From Przewalskia tangutica (taxonomy: Eukaryota; Streptophyta; Magnoliopsida; Solanales; Solanaceae), in NCBI GenBank assembly GCA_029844215.1, contig CM056728.1:2914001-2978000 (forward strand): a stretch of 64,000 nucleotides of DNA, in the 5' to 3' direction. The notes under the pieces are model-generated. The model ran no database searches. It worked only from the letters and a program-made list of their open reading frames with translations, and was not told the origin of the DNA. A program made the translations under genes and the position numbers. Positions 54,901 through 63,916 of the stretch are shown one piece after another (positions within the stretch are counted from its first letter, which is position 1; each line of letters starts with the position of its first letter).

Positions 54901-57900
54901 CCTTGTTCTTCTACTCCTTGATTTTGTTTGACTTCTATTTTTCTTCTGTTGATCTCTTATTTCTCTCTCCCTTTTGAATCTGAATCGTTTTCCATTCAAC
55001 AAAAATGGGAGAGAGATAACACAAGAAAAATGAAAGTCAAATAAAACCAAGGAGTGAAAAGACCAAGACAAAAAAAGAACCAAGACTCTCACCGAATAAA
55101 CTTCTTGTCGGGCATATGCTGATAAAACGAAGGGGGAAAAATATTATAAGGGGGGGGGGGGGTTAGAAACAAACCCCATATTTGGGGATGGAGAAATTTT
55201 TTGCAAGTGAAGAGTAGAACTAAATGAGTTTTTTACTACCTGAAGTGAAGCAAACTTTGATACTCTACTTTTTAGGGTTTAAGTAAATTAACAACATACT
55301 CAGTTTACAAGTGGGGTCTGGAGAGAGTAGGATGTACGCGGACCTTACCTCTATCCTGGCGGGGTAGAGAGGTTGTTTCCGATAGACTCCTGGCTCAAAA
55401 GATTTTAAGAAAATAAGGAAGTAAAACACTTTTAAAGTTCTCTTGTTTCTTCATGGTGTGTAGTCTTGAGTCTTGACTACAAGAAGACATACACATTTTT
55501 CTTCCAATTTTATTTTGGTTTTTAAAATTTTATCCATAAAAAGAATAAAAGAAGAAGTGATTGGTTTTGGAGAAGTTTCAGAAACAAAAAGTAAATGGAA
55601 TGTTAAAATTTGAAAAATTGGGCAACATTTAATGGACAGAATATGCCATTAGTTTACCCTAGAGAAAATATAAAAGGAGTGTTATTACTTTTCATATTTC
55701 TGATTTTAAGGAACTTATTTTTCTAGAGAAAATGTTTTTCAAAACATTTTGACCAACCAAACATGAGAAAATTAGATGTCTTGTGGATTCCCAAAAGACC
55801 CCTATGTCTTGGATAAGAATAAATGTCTTGGGGAGAAAGATTCGAATATTCTATCCATGAAATATGCTTTGAATTAGATAAGAAAGAATAATCCAAGTGA
55901 AACTCTTATTGGTCTCAATCTTTTGATTTTCTGATTTTTCTTGTTAATAACAAAACTAAAATGCTAGAAATATTTCTAGACTAGAAACATAAAAAAGTTA
56001 GACTTAACAAATAAGAACATATACTACACTTGATCTTAGCCAAAAGGCCGAGAAAGGTACCATTGTGTGCTACATATAAATCACAGAAAATTTTGAATGG
56101 AGTGGAGTTATTAAAAAGTTTGAAAACGATTGGCATCCTCGCAAATGCAGTACCTCGTAGGGGGTAGATTAACACTTATTAACAATGTGTTGGATTGTAT
56201 TCCTACATACTTATTAACAATGTGTTGGATTGTATTCCTACATACTTCATGACCTTATTTCCAATGCCAGTAAGTAAAGAGGAGATTAGATCAAATCAGA
56301 AGATCTTATTACTTATGGGAAGACAACAATCTGAGCCACAAATTTCACTTCGGTCAAATGGCCAAGAGTCATTTTATCAAAGGTGCATGGAAGACTGATG
56401 TAAAGGATCTGGCATTACATGAGAGTAACAACAACAACAACATACCCAGTATAATCCCGCCAGGTGGGGTATGGGAGGGTAGCATGTATGCAGACCTTAC
56501 CCCTATCCTTTGAGACCTTACCCCTATCCTTCGACGGATCTGTTTCCGATAGACCCCCGGCTGAGTGGCATTACATGAGAGTATGCTAATAAAATGGCTT
56601 TGGAAGTATAATATGGAAAATCCTGGGTTGTGAAAAATGGAAAGCAGTGAATAATGTGAAGTATGGTGTGAGGAACAACTGGTGCACAAAGCAGAGCAGA
56701 TCATCTTATGATACAGGTCTTTGTAAGAATATTTTCGGATTGTGGGTTGAAGAACTTAACTCAAAATTCAAGTTTGGGAGCGGAATACATTAAATTTTGG
56801 AAAGACAAGTGGCGGAAACAGTGGCATTAAAAGATGAATATCCATTCTGGTATGAACTGGCAAATAGTCAAGACTCCTTTATAGAGCAACTCATGGGCCT
56901 TACATTTCAGGAGGAATTTTCAGGATTAGGAATTGAATGATCTAATGCAATTGCTTGCTAAGCTTGCAAGGATTACTGGCAACCCTCAGCTGAAAGATAG
57001 GTTGGAATGGGAGGATTTAAAGATGGGTCCTTTACTGTGAAGAAATCATATGCTCATTTTCAAACAAGGAGTTGATAAACAATTGGCCATGGAAACTAAT
57101 CGGAGAAGTAAACCGCCTACTTAAGTGATTTTGCTTTATCTGGATAACTCTATCCGAAGCATGCCTTACCCAAGAAAATCCCAGCAGGGGAAGTATACAA
57201 ATAGTGAATAGGTGCTACATGTGCTAGTTGAATTCTGTTAAGAGTGTCAGACACCTATTTTTGCATTGTACAGTAGCATATGATATTTGGCTATGTTCTC
57301 TATATTTGGACTTATCTGGGTCATGCACACATGAAAACTGGTGTTTGGAGAGTTGGAAAATTCATCAAACAAGTTTGGTTAATGGTACCTGCTGTGAATT
57401 TATTGGTGCATCTGGAATGAAAGGAATAGTAGATGTTCTGATGGGATCTCACTCCTACTCATTTACCCAAAGCAAAATGCTTACTGAATTTATTTTGTTG
57501 GCTCAACCAGGCCCCTATAACTAGTTGTGATCAATTATTGGATAGTGTCTGCTGCTTCGCTGTAGACTAGTTTTTGTATTTGAGCAGGCCTCTCTTCCCT
57601 GTAATTTTCTGCTTGCATCTTCTGGTTGTTTCTTAATGAATTTTCTTTTCATAAAAAGAAGAAGATATTATTAGTGTATGAGCAATTTTTGCAAACAAGG
57701 GTAATTTGAGCAAAGAAATGAAACAGAAAGAGAGCCGCTATGCAGTCAAATAATTCAAACAAATAGTCTATGGTTCTTGTTAATATGATTTCAGTTTGAT
57801 CTCTGTTCTTGTGCAGCGGATGGTGATATTACAGAAAGGCCTGTCGATCCAATTAAAGTGTATTCAGAAAAGGAACTGATAAGAGAATTCGAGAATATTG

Positions 57901-60900
57901 GCTCTACCCTTGTACCAGAGAAAGATTGGTCTATCCGTATTGCCTCTATGCAGAGAGTTGAAGCACTTGTTATTGGAGGTATTTTACCAACTTTGCACCT
58001 TCAAATAACCTTTTCTCCCTTTGTTGAATTGACGTGCAACACTTCCTTATGTTCTTATAGTGGCATCTTCTTATGTTGTGTCCTTACTAATTAAGACAGT
58101 GCAGTTGATAATGCATGCTATCTTTTATTCTGTTCGATTAGGTGCAGCTGATTATTCTTGTTTCCGTGGACTTCTAAAGCAACTTGGTGGCCCTTTGAGC
58201 ACACAGTTATCTGATCGGAGATCCAGCATAATCAAACAGGTTTGGTTCCATAACACTGGCTACTGCTCCCGCTCTCTATGTTGTCATATACTTTGCCTGT
58301 GTGCCTATGATGTACTTTTTCCTTTGTGAAGTATGGGCTCTATGAGATTCTTGTTCTTTTTATTTCTAGTTTGCTGAACTATGCTGTGCTACGTTTATTA
58401 GCCCGACTTCCATTTACCATGATGCACCTGTCTGAAATGTCTTGGGCTTACCTCCTTATGGACTACTCTGATACAATGAAAACCTGGTTGAAGTTGATTT
58501 TATATTCCTCTTCCCATATCCTACTCACTAATATAGCCGCTAATGGCTTAGTAAAATAAAAAAAAAGAACATAGCCTGCAGTTGCTTCTTTTGTTTTTCA
58601 GAAGTAGCTGTTATCTAAGGGTGTGTTTGGATTAGCTTCTGGCAGAATTCTGCAGAATTGATTCTGGGAAGTGATTATGTTTGGATGCAACAATGTAAAA
58701 GTGATTCTTATAATTGATTTATGTTTGGATAGTTTTGATCAAAATTGCTTTTGAATGTAGAATTACCAAAATGGACATACATATTAATAAAAATATACAT
58801 ATAAATAGATGGAAGTATGTAAATAAAAATTACAAATAGATAATAGAATTTAAAGTGCAATATAGTACTTAAATATTAGTAGAATATTATTACAATACTA
58901 ATTTAAAGTGCAAATAGTATTTAAATATTATTACAATACTAATTTTGCATGTACTCTATAATGTATTATATTAATAATACATTATAGAAAAAGGAATAAT
59001 ATTATACTTAGTAGTTATTTTAAAAAGTACCTTGGAATCGGTTTTCATTTAAAATTGTGGAGCACATTTTGCCGCATTTCTCGGGACTAGCTTCATTTAA
59101 AATTCTTGGACTAGCTTCATTTATATTAATAATACATTATAGAAAAAGGAATAATATTATACTTAATAGTTATTTTAAAAAGTACCTTGGAATCGGTTTT
59201 CAGTTAAAATTGTAGAGCACATTTTGCCGCATTTAAAATATTAATAATATTCGGAGTATTTGAAAGAAGACAATAGAAAAAGGAGAAGGATAATCCAAAT
59301 ATGGGTTGCACTATTCTCATTCCTAAGTACGAGAAATGTCCTAAAATTAACAATAACATACTCAAAACAGAAACATGAGTAGTATATTTGATTTTTTTAG
59401 TAATTATTTCTAGATATTTAAAGAGGGTAATGAAAGTTGTATATTTGAATGTTTTTTTAGTAATTATTTCTAGATATTTAAAGAGGATAATGAAAGTTGT
59501 ATATTTGATTTTTTTTATTAATTATTTCTAGATATTTAAAGAGAGTAATGAAAGTGGATAGAGTTGATGATGAAAATTAAGAGGGTAATAAAGGAAAGGG
59601 TAAAATTCAAATTGAAATTAATGGCAAAATTGATTTTGAATTGATTTTGGTCAGCCAAACATGTCAATTTTCTGATTTTCACGAAAGTAGGTATTCTGGG
59701 TACCCAAAAGCTAATCCAAACATGCACTAAGTGTACTCTAAAAGCTGTATTCTTAGTTTGAATGTGAGACATGTCCATTATGCAGAGAGCACCTAAACTG
59801 GAGATTAGGTTTATATCCTCCTTTCCTCCTTTCAGTTTGAAACTGTAATTCTTTATAGTTAAATTATGATCAAACAAGTCTGAGTAAGGCGCCTGATTCA
59901 TTTAATTGAGCACTGTAAAGTCAATGTGGACATGATATTGAAGTTTCTTTTAGCATGTGTTGCTCTCTGTGCCCTACACTGATTACGGTCCAGGTCCATC
60001 CTTTAGATTTTCTATTTTAAGAAGTAGTTGCACATCTACAAAAGCCTTGCAGGAATCAAAGAGACTCTCCCCGTTCTTTTCTGTTGCATTTATCCAGGTT
60101 CTAGGGCTACACCTTGACGTGCAAAATTACACCCCTAATGCATTTTGTCTACATTTCTTTTATCAGATAGAAAGAGCAGCAAATCTTCTGTTTGGTTTGG
60201 GAAACCAATTTAGTGAAAAATGAAAAACTGATCTGCATCTGCTAAAGTAAAGTGGTATGGACAATTGGACATTCTACTTTGGTTGTTATTTGAGTAGAAA
60301 GGTGGAAAAAGAAGAGTGAGCGTTGTATAAGTTTCTCAAATGGATATCGTCAATATAGATATCCACCTGCATGTTTTACCATGCAAGCAGGGTGCTTATT
60401 TAACTGCGTGCTTTTGCTTATTGGTGATGGGTTAGCTTAACATCTGCTTTATTCTGGATGGATATGCACCACCATTTACTAAATGGATCATGTTCCGGGT
60501 GCTGACATCCATGAAGGCTAATTCACCGTCTTATGTGAATGGCAGGCATGTCATTTACTGAACTTCTTATCAAAGGAGCTGTTGGGAGATTTTGAGGCAT
60601 GTGCTGAGATGTTCATTCCGGTGAGAACAAGTGATATAGCTGTCCATGTGCTTATACCTCTTATCATTTTACTAGGGAGAAAGGATTCCATTTCCTCTAA
60701 CTTGTGCGAGTTTTTTTGTTTGTTTTGAAACTGGTAACTGTGACTAGCGTATGACATCCTCATTGAACTTCAGGTTCTTTTCAAGCTTGTTGTGATAACT
60801 GTTCTTGTGATTGCAGAATCTGCTGATAACTGCATAAAGACGGTAATGCTTTATGTGCTACTTGAATCTGTTTTTTGGCCCGTACTTGCAGTATCTGTCA

Positions 60901-63900
60901 GTCATTTGCTACTGTTTCTTAATTTCAGATGTTGCGTAACTGCAAAGTTGGTCGAGCACTTCCTCGTATAGCTGATTCTGCGAAGAATGACAAAAATGCA
61001 GTACTGCGTGCAAGGTTTGATACTGTTTCTTCTTATTAACATATGTTAATTTTGATTTAATTCTCTAGTGCCTGTTTCTTCTTGTTATTATTTTCGATGA
61101 CAGATGCTGTGAATACGCACTTCTGATCCTTGAACATTGGCCTGATGCATCTGAGGTACAACGTTCAGCAGAGCTCTATGAAGACCTTATAAAATGTTGT
61201 GTCACCGATGCAATGGGTGAGGTATGCATGTTGAACTCTGAGTATCATATTTTTGAAGACAATTTTTTGCATATCCATTTGCACCCCCCCCCCCCCCCCC
61301 CAAATTCGATTCAAGATCTGTTCTGGCAATTGATATCACTTGGCTATAACAACAGGTACGATCAACTGCAAGAACTTTGTACAGAATGTTTGCAAGAACT
61401 TGGCCAGAACGTTCTAGGCGTTTGTTTATGTCCTTGGATCCTGCTATCCAAAGGGTACTCTCTTATTAATTGCTCCCATCATCCTTCCAAGAAAGATAAT
61501 GGACAGTTTTTCCATAATTGTCTTTAAGGCCAATGTTGCAGACTAAGTGGAACTATTTTACAGATCATAAATGAGGAAGATGGTGGTATTCATAAACGAC
61601 ACAGTTCTCCCTCTGTTCGAGAGAGGAGTTCACACTTCTCACTTGCTTCTCAAACATCTGCTTCTTCACATCTACCTGGTTATGGAACATCTGCAATAGT
61701 TGCCATGGATAGAAGTGCCAATTTGCCTTCAGGGACGTCCCAGTCCTCTGGGATGCTATTGCCACAAACAAAATCTGTGGGAGTGGAACGTAGCCTGGAA
61801 AGTGTACTTCATGCCAGCAAACAGAAAGTTTCTGCTATAGAAAACCTGCTCAAAGGTCTAGATGTATCTGAGAAAGGTCGCTCCTCTAGTTTGGATCTAG
61901 GTGATTGTTTCCTCTTCCATTATTCTTCTGCATCTTGATTATTGATGTGTTTAGGCAGTTACTGATTTGATGAAGAAACACTTGGTGTTTAATTAATTAT
62001 TGACATCGTGAAAGGAGGTTGTCTTCATGAATTTTTATTATTCAAAAAAAGAGTATGTTTGAACTACTGCCATAACTTTTGAGTTTTATTGAGCAGCTTA
62101 AAATGTTCTTATATTGTACCCTAGTGCAGGAGTTGACCCGCCCTCATCCCGTGATCCACCATTCCCTCTTGCTGTTCCTGCATCAACAAGTCGTGCTAAT
62201 GGTTTACTGGTTGATGCACCATCTGTTATGACTAAAGGAAATAGTCGCAATGGTGGGTTGGTTTTGTCTGATATCATCACTCAGATCCAGGCCTCAAAGG
62301 ATTCAGCTAAAGCATCATACCGAAGTAGTGTGGATCATGAGTCTTTTTCGGCACTCAACTCCTACACTGCAAGAAGAGCTTCTGAAAAACTACAGGATAG
62401 AGGACTTGTTGAAGAGACCGCTGAGCTGAGGGACCTTAGGCGGTCTATGAACTCGCATGTTGACAGACAATACTTAGAGACACCGTATAAAGATGCTGTT
62501 AGGGACTCCCACAATAATCACGTTCCCAATTTTCAACGTCCTCTGTCAAGAAAAAATACAGCTGGAAGAATGCCAGCTAGCAGGAGGAGCTTTGATGACA
62601 GTCAACTTCCTCTAGGAGATATATCTAGTTATGTGGATGGTCCTGCTTCACTAAATGACGCATTAAGTGAGGGTCTCAATTCTACTTCAGATTGGAAAGC
62701 CAGGGTTGCTGCATTCAACTATCTCCGGTCTTTGCTACAGCAGGGCCCTAGAGGTATTCAAGAAATCACTCAGAGTTTTGAGAAGGTTATGAAGTTGTTT
62801 TTCCAGCATCTTGATGATCCCCATCATAAAGTTGCACAGGCAGCACTTTCAACTCTTGCAGATCTTATTCCTGCTTGCAGAAAGCCATTTGAAAGTTATG
62901 TAGAGAGGATCTTGCCACATGTTTTCTCACGGTTAATTGATCCCAAAGAGTTGGTGAGGCAGCCCTGCTCAACTACCCTAGAAATAGTTAGCAAGTCATA
63001 TAGTATAGATTCCCTTTTGCCAGCTTTTCTCCGTTCATTAGATGAGCAGCGTTCCCCAAAGGCTAAACTCGCTGTAATTGAGTTTGCAATTGGCTCATTT
63101 AACAAACATCAGTCAAATTCTGAAGGTGCTGCTAACATTGGCATCCTTAAGTTATGGCTTGCTAAGTTGACACCATTGGTCCATGATAAGAATACCAAAC
63201 TGAAAGACGCAGCTATTTCGTGCATTATATCAATGTACACACACTTTGACTCAATAGCAGTTCTGAATTTTATCCTCAGCTTATCAGTTGAAGAACAAAA
63301 TTACTTGAGGCGGGCTCTTAAGCAGCGCACGCCTCGTATAGAAGTGGATTTGATGAATTTTGTGCAGAGCAAGAAAGAAAGGCAACGATCCAAGTCTTCG
63401 TATGATCCATCTGATGTTATTGGAACATCATCTGAAGATGGATATATTGGCACTTCAAAGAAGAGTAATCTATTTGGTAGGTATTCTGGGGGTGCAACTG
63501 ATAGCGTCACAAAGTGGAGCTCTCTTCAAGACCCAACCTATATGACTAGGTCTATTGGCCAGTTGTCTGATGGTACTCAGGACTTCTATCATGGTGCGGA
63601 AACTGGTTCCAACATAGATATTTCTGTTTCAAAAGCCAAGGATTTGAAATTTGGGGCCCTTACCACAAGCGTGAATGATGGATTATGGACTACTCCATTG
63701 GAAAGCAAGGACATCAACTCAAACATAGAACACACCTCCACTCCTCATCTGGACGTCAATGGGCTAGTTGATTCAGACCTTCTACAGATTGCTCTTGATG
63801 CTGGAGCTGATAATGGGTCTTCATTTGACATGGGGCTTAATCACCTAAAAGTTTCTGCTCTCAAGATAAATCCAACTCTAGAAACTGGACCAAACATCCC

Positions 63901-63916
63901 TCAGATTCTTCATTTG
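45620..63916 (+). CDS. CLASP: CLASP, microtubule plus-end/cortical array regulator (5' 14 exons)
   Basis: This is the CLIP-associated protein: TOG/HEAT domains bind tubulin and stabilise cortical microtubules. In plants it acts at cell edges and links to SNX1 endosomes and auxin transport. Exons: 45620-45952, 50054-50209, 50342-50404, 50596-50664, 50892-51033, 57817-57978, 58142-58239, 60546-60620, 60774-60842, 60929-61014, 61104-61221, 61356-61454, 61564-61900, 62130-63916. All junctions are GT-AG and in phase (3,594 bases, 1,198 residues). The start MEAALELARAKDTKER agrees with the plant N-terminus. The coding sequence is clean, with no stops. About 240 C-terminal residues, including the last TOG-like region, lie beyond the window. 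Identity is certain from dense similarity; exon borders were inferred by hand. Confidence 0.95.
46007..46304. mobile_element. Stowaway MITE 1 in CLASP intron 1
   Basis: The termini CTCCCTTCGTCTCAAATTAT and the complement of AATTATTTGAGATGGAGGGAG are inverted repeats of the Stowaway (Tc1/mariner) consensus. TA lies on both sides (46005-46006, 46305-46306). The length is 298 bp. No protein is encoded. Confidence 0.85.
46742..46800 (-). mobile_element. SINE 3' fragment (Au/TS type) in intron 1
   Basis: ACAACAACAACATACACAGTG and CCCACAAGTGGGGTCTGGGG are the complement of the SINE 3' half with its TTG tail. The tRNA-like 5' half is missing. GTATTACAGGGTT occurs on both sides (46731-46743 and 46799-46811) and may be the target duplication. 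Confidence 0.6.
46830..47073. mobile_element. Stowaway MITE 2 in CLASP intron 1
   Basis: It starts CTCCCTCTGTCCCAATTTG and ends AAAATGGGACGGAGGGG, flanked by TA (46828-46829, 47074-47075). The length is 244 bp. It is a different Stowaway subfamily from the one at 46007 but stands in the same flanking context (GTAGTAATTAATAAGGGTGG on the right). Confidence 0.85.
47495..48329 (+). repeat. Direct duplication in CLASP intron 1
   Basis: Copy 1 (about 47495-47945) and copy 2 (about 47960-48329) share ATAGTAATTACCAGGTTC, GTTGATCATAT/GCTGATCATAT, AAATGATCTGTAATG and AAAAACTAATG-TATGTGTAAAT, ending in a TTCCA-CTAG-ATACTTC block. They are about 15% diverged by eye. The LINE at 48330 inserted at the end of copy 2. 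Confidence 0.65.
48330..49743 (+). mobile_element. L1-type LINE, truncated and internally deleted, in CLASP intron 1
   Basis: A perfect 14-bp target duplication, AGAATACTTCTCAC, flanks it (48316-48329, 49744-49757), and it ends in a poly(A) run. Coding relics: end of the endonuclease (VTSDHSPVMLQCGDW, NSYFKFENWWLDTEGF), the stretch before RT (RSRATWLKQGDRNFIQIYTH), then after a deletion at about 48955 the C-terminal zinc-binding region (YLCREQAEAINHLFLHC) and IWWTVWKERNQRCFEGKQ. The RT core is absent. It lies in the sense orientation of CLASP. Confidence 0.9.
49784..49868 (-). mobile_element. SINE fragment (Au/TS type) in intron 1
   Basis: The plus strand reads ACAACAACAACATACCCAGTG, TCACAAAGTGGGGTCTTGG, GGATGTACGCATACGTTACC, the complement of the 3' two thirds of the SINE. 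It lies about 185 bp before exon 2. Confidence 0.65.
50054..51033 (+). CDS. CLASP: CLASP exons 2-5 (rest of first TOG and linker, residues 112-254)
   Basis: Exons 50054-50209, 50342-50404, 50596-50664 and 50892-51033 are separated by introns of 132, 191 and 227 bp. Protein blocks are SSPTIIVERAGSYAWMHKS, ARTVTSAIGLFASTELPLQR, ILQMLNDPNHGVREAAISCI, PQFRDELQRHHLPSML and KDINARLEKIEPKSRSTDGE. The linker is Lys/Ser-rich (SSKKSSPKAKRSTRE). Exon 5 ends in phase 1. Confidence 0.93.
50713..50750 (+). mobile_element. SINE 3' end fragment in intron 4
   Basis: CGCACTTGTGGGATCACACA followed by CTGGGTATGTTGTTG is the 3' end of the SINE in sense orientation. Only about 38 bp remain, inside a 227-bp intron. 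Confidence 0.5.
52098..52463 (+). repeat. Perfect 183-bp tandem duplication in the LINE endonuclease relic
   Basis: Copies at 52098-52280 and 52281-52463 are identical by eye from AAGAACTTTGACATG to TTACCACTGTAGGG. The sequence codes for relics of the endonuclease domain. Perfect identity inside a strongly decayed LINE means the duplication is much younger than the LINE, or is an assembly artefact. Confidence 0.85.
52691..52960. mobile_element. Tourist-like MITE in intron 5
   Basis: Inverted termini GGACCTGTTTGGCCATGAGA and the complement of GTAGGCATTTGGCCATAGGT are flanked by TTA on both sides (52688-52690, 52961-52963). The 270 bp inside are AT-rich and non-coding. It sits inside the LINE. 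Confidence 0.65.
53434..54197. mobile_element. Non-autonomous hAT element in intron 5
   Basis: A perfect 8-bp duplication, CTAGCAAC, lies at 53426-53433 and 54198-54205. The inverted termini are TAGGGGTGTTATCGGTCCGG and the complement of TAGGACGGTTAGCGGTCCGG. Both subterminal regions are packed with GGTCCGG/CCGGACC copies in both orientations (about 53445-53560 and 54035-54195). The central 450 bp have no transposase. It interrupts the LINE between ORF2 blocks. Confidence 0.9.
54307..55775. mobile_element. Long fold-back element in intron 5
   Basis: The arms of about 600 bp are inverted over their whole length. For example CATTTACTTTTTGTTT-TGAAACTTCT (54458) pairs with its complement at 55575-55605, and AAAAACTCAT with GTTCTRCTCTWCACTTG at 54730 pairs with the complement at 55205-55235. 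The left terminus GGATGTGTTTGGCATGAAGG resembles the Harbinger-like element at 30077; the right terminus is shortened. A SINE (55290-55400) sits in the right arm only. A G run of 13 lies near 55150. No protein is encoded. Confidence 0.75.
55290..55400 (-). mobile_element. SINE (Au/TS type) inside the fold-back arm
   Basis: The plus strand reads ACAACATACTCAGTTTACAAG, GGATGTACGCGGACCTTACC and TTGTTTCCGATAGACTCCTGG. The opposite arm (54640-54690) has no matching sequence, so the SINE came after the fold-back structure formed. Confidence 0.75.
56008..56060 (-). pseudogene. Truncated U2 snRNA copy
   Basis: Read on the minus strand from about 56059: TACCTTTCTCGGCCTTTTGG then CTAAGATCAAGTGTAGTAT, the conserved 5' end of U2 snRNA. 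It includes the GTAGTA that pairs with the intron branch site. Similarity continues to TGTTCTTAT and fades after about 52 bases. The rest of U2, including the Sm site, is missing, and no plant snRNA upstream element was seen on the right. It is most likely a 5' fragment inserted by retrotransposition. Confidence 0.85.
56176..56245 (+). repeat. Perfect 35-bp tandem duplication in the LINE RT relic
   Basis: TTATTAACAATGTGTTGG through CCTACATAC occurs at 56176-56210 and again at 56211-56245 without a difference. It lies in the RT block LINNVLDCIPTY, and the 35-base step shifts the frame. Confidence 0.9.
56428..56565 (-). mobile_element. Full-length SINE (Au/TS type) with 18-bp target duplication
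   Basis: The flanks are TGGCATTACATGAGAGTA at 56410-56427 and 56566-56583, identical. On the minus strand it starts CTCAGCCGGGGGTCTATCGG and ends CTGGGTATGTTGTTGTTG. The sequence AGACCTTACCCCTATCCTT is doubled inside (about 56491-56530). It interrupts the older LINE. It is the best defined SINE here. Confidence 0.9.
57817..58239 (+). CDS. CLASP: CLASP exons 6-7 (start of second TOG, residues 255-341)
   Basis: Exons 57817-57978 and 58142-58239 encode DGDITERPVDPIKVYSEKEL, LVPEKDWSIRIASMQRVEAL and YSCFRGLLKQLGGPLSTQLS. This is the beginning of the CLASP_N-type TOG domain, in which DW-R and the first helices contact tubulin. The exons follow a 6.8 kb intron yet keep the reading phase, which supports correct pairing with exon 5. 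Confidence 0.93.
58619..59727. mobile_element. Harbinger/Tourist-like element in CLASP intron 7
   Basis: Inverted termini GGGTGTGTTTGGATTAGCTT and the complement of GTGCATGTTTGGATTAGCTT have TAA on both sides (58616-58618, 59728-59730). Inside are a diverged direct repeat of period 155 (58966 and 59121, with TACCTTGGAATCGGTTTTCA) and three copies of a unit of about 60 bp (59400, 59460, 59518, with TAATTATTTCTAGATATTTA). No transposase was seen. It makes up half of the 2.3 kb intron. Confidence 0.75.
59731..60545 (+). other. Rest of CLASP intron 7
   Basis: No element border or conserved coding block was found. Open frames here (for example 59957-60223) have no family resemblance. The acceptor is TGGCAG at 60540-60545. 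Confidence 0.5.
60546..61454 (+). CDS. CLASP: CLASP exons 8-12 (rest of second TOG, residues 342-490)
   Basis: Exons 60546-60620, 60774-60842, 60929-61014, 61104-61221 and 61356-61454 have short introns of 86-153 bp. Blocks are LSKELLGDFEACAEMFIP, KLVVITVLVIAESADNCIKT, CKVGRALPRIADSAKNDKN, CCEYALLILEHWPDASEVQR and TLYRMFARTWPERSRRLFMS. Such alpha-helical repeats fit the TOG fold. Exon 11 is followed by an intron carrying an 18-base C run. Confidence 0.93.
61284..61301 (+). repeat. C18 run in CLASP intron 11
   Basis: Eighteen C residues in a row lie in a 134-bp intron, about 55 bases before the acceptor AACAG at 61355. Such runs vary in length between individuals and are hard to sequence. Confidence 0.9.
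61564..61900 (+). CDS. CLASP: CLASP exon 13 (Ser-rich linker, residues 491-602)
   Basis: It encodes INEEDGGIHKRHSSPSVRER, then a Ser/Thr/Pro-rich stretch (SLASQTSASSHLPGYGTSAI), ERSLESVLHASKQKVSAIEN and GRSSSLDLG. The basic, serine-rich character matches the microtubule-binding and phospho-regulated linker of the family. The exon ends in phase 1 and joins GVDPPSSRDPPFPL in exon 14. Confidence 0.93.
62130..63916 (+). CDS. CLASP: CLASP exon 14 (linker and third TOG, residues 603-1198)
   Basis: This single 1,787-base exon begins GVDPPSSRDPPFP and continues with GLVLSDIITQIQASKDSAKA, NFQRPLSRKNTAGRMPASRR and the third TOG region from about residue 775: SLNDALSEGLNSTSDWKARV, VMKLFFQHLDDPHHKVAQAA, VERILPHVFSRLIDPKELVR, DEQRSPKAKLAVIEFAIGSF, SVEEQNYLRRALKQRTPRIE. 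It ends GPNIPQILHL before GTGAGT; reading on meets a stop at 63953. The remaining exons are outside the window. Confidence 0.95.

Larger units (their letters stand above)
51300..57660 (+). mobile_element. Degenerate L1-type LINE filling CLASP intron 5, with nested insertions
   Basis: The order is that of LINE ORF2. The endonuclease starts at about 51735 (frames of the VWNIRGLNDSGKRGT type) and continues to about 52600. The segment before RT is 52970-53430 (RQKSWCLWLKEANRNTKFF). The RT start is at about 54206 (the GPDGCYMEFYQKTWEV frame), RT motifs at 56150-56400 (GGRLTLINNVLDCIPTYF, FMTLFPMPVSKEEI), and the zinc-binding C-terminus at about 57060-57530 (RHLFLHCTVAYDIWLCS). Stops are everywhere. 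It is interrupted by a MITE, a hAT element, a fold-back element, a U2 fragment and a SINE. Its start border is uncertain. Confidence 0.75.

Noticed and set aside
56008..56060. Functional U2 snRNA gene
   Set aside because: Only about 52 of nearly 200 nt are present, with no Sm site and no upstream sequence element or TATA at snRNA spacing.
58326..58559. 77-residue frame in intron 7
   Set aside because: It has no family match and is not needed for the reading phase; exon 7 splices in phase to exon 8 at 60546.
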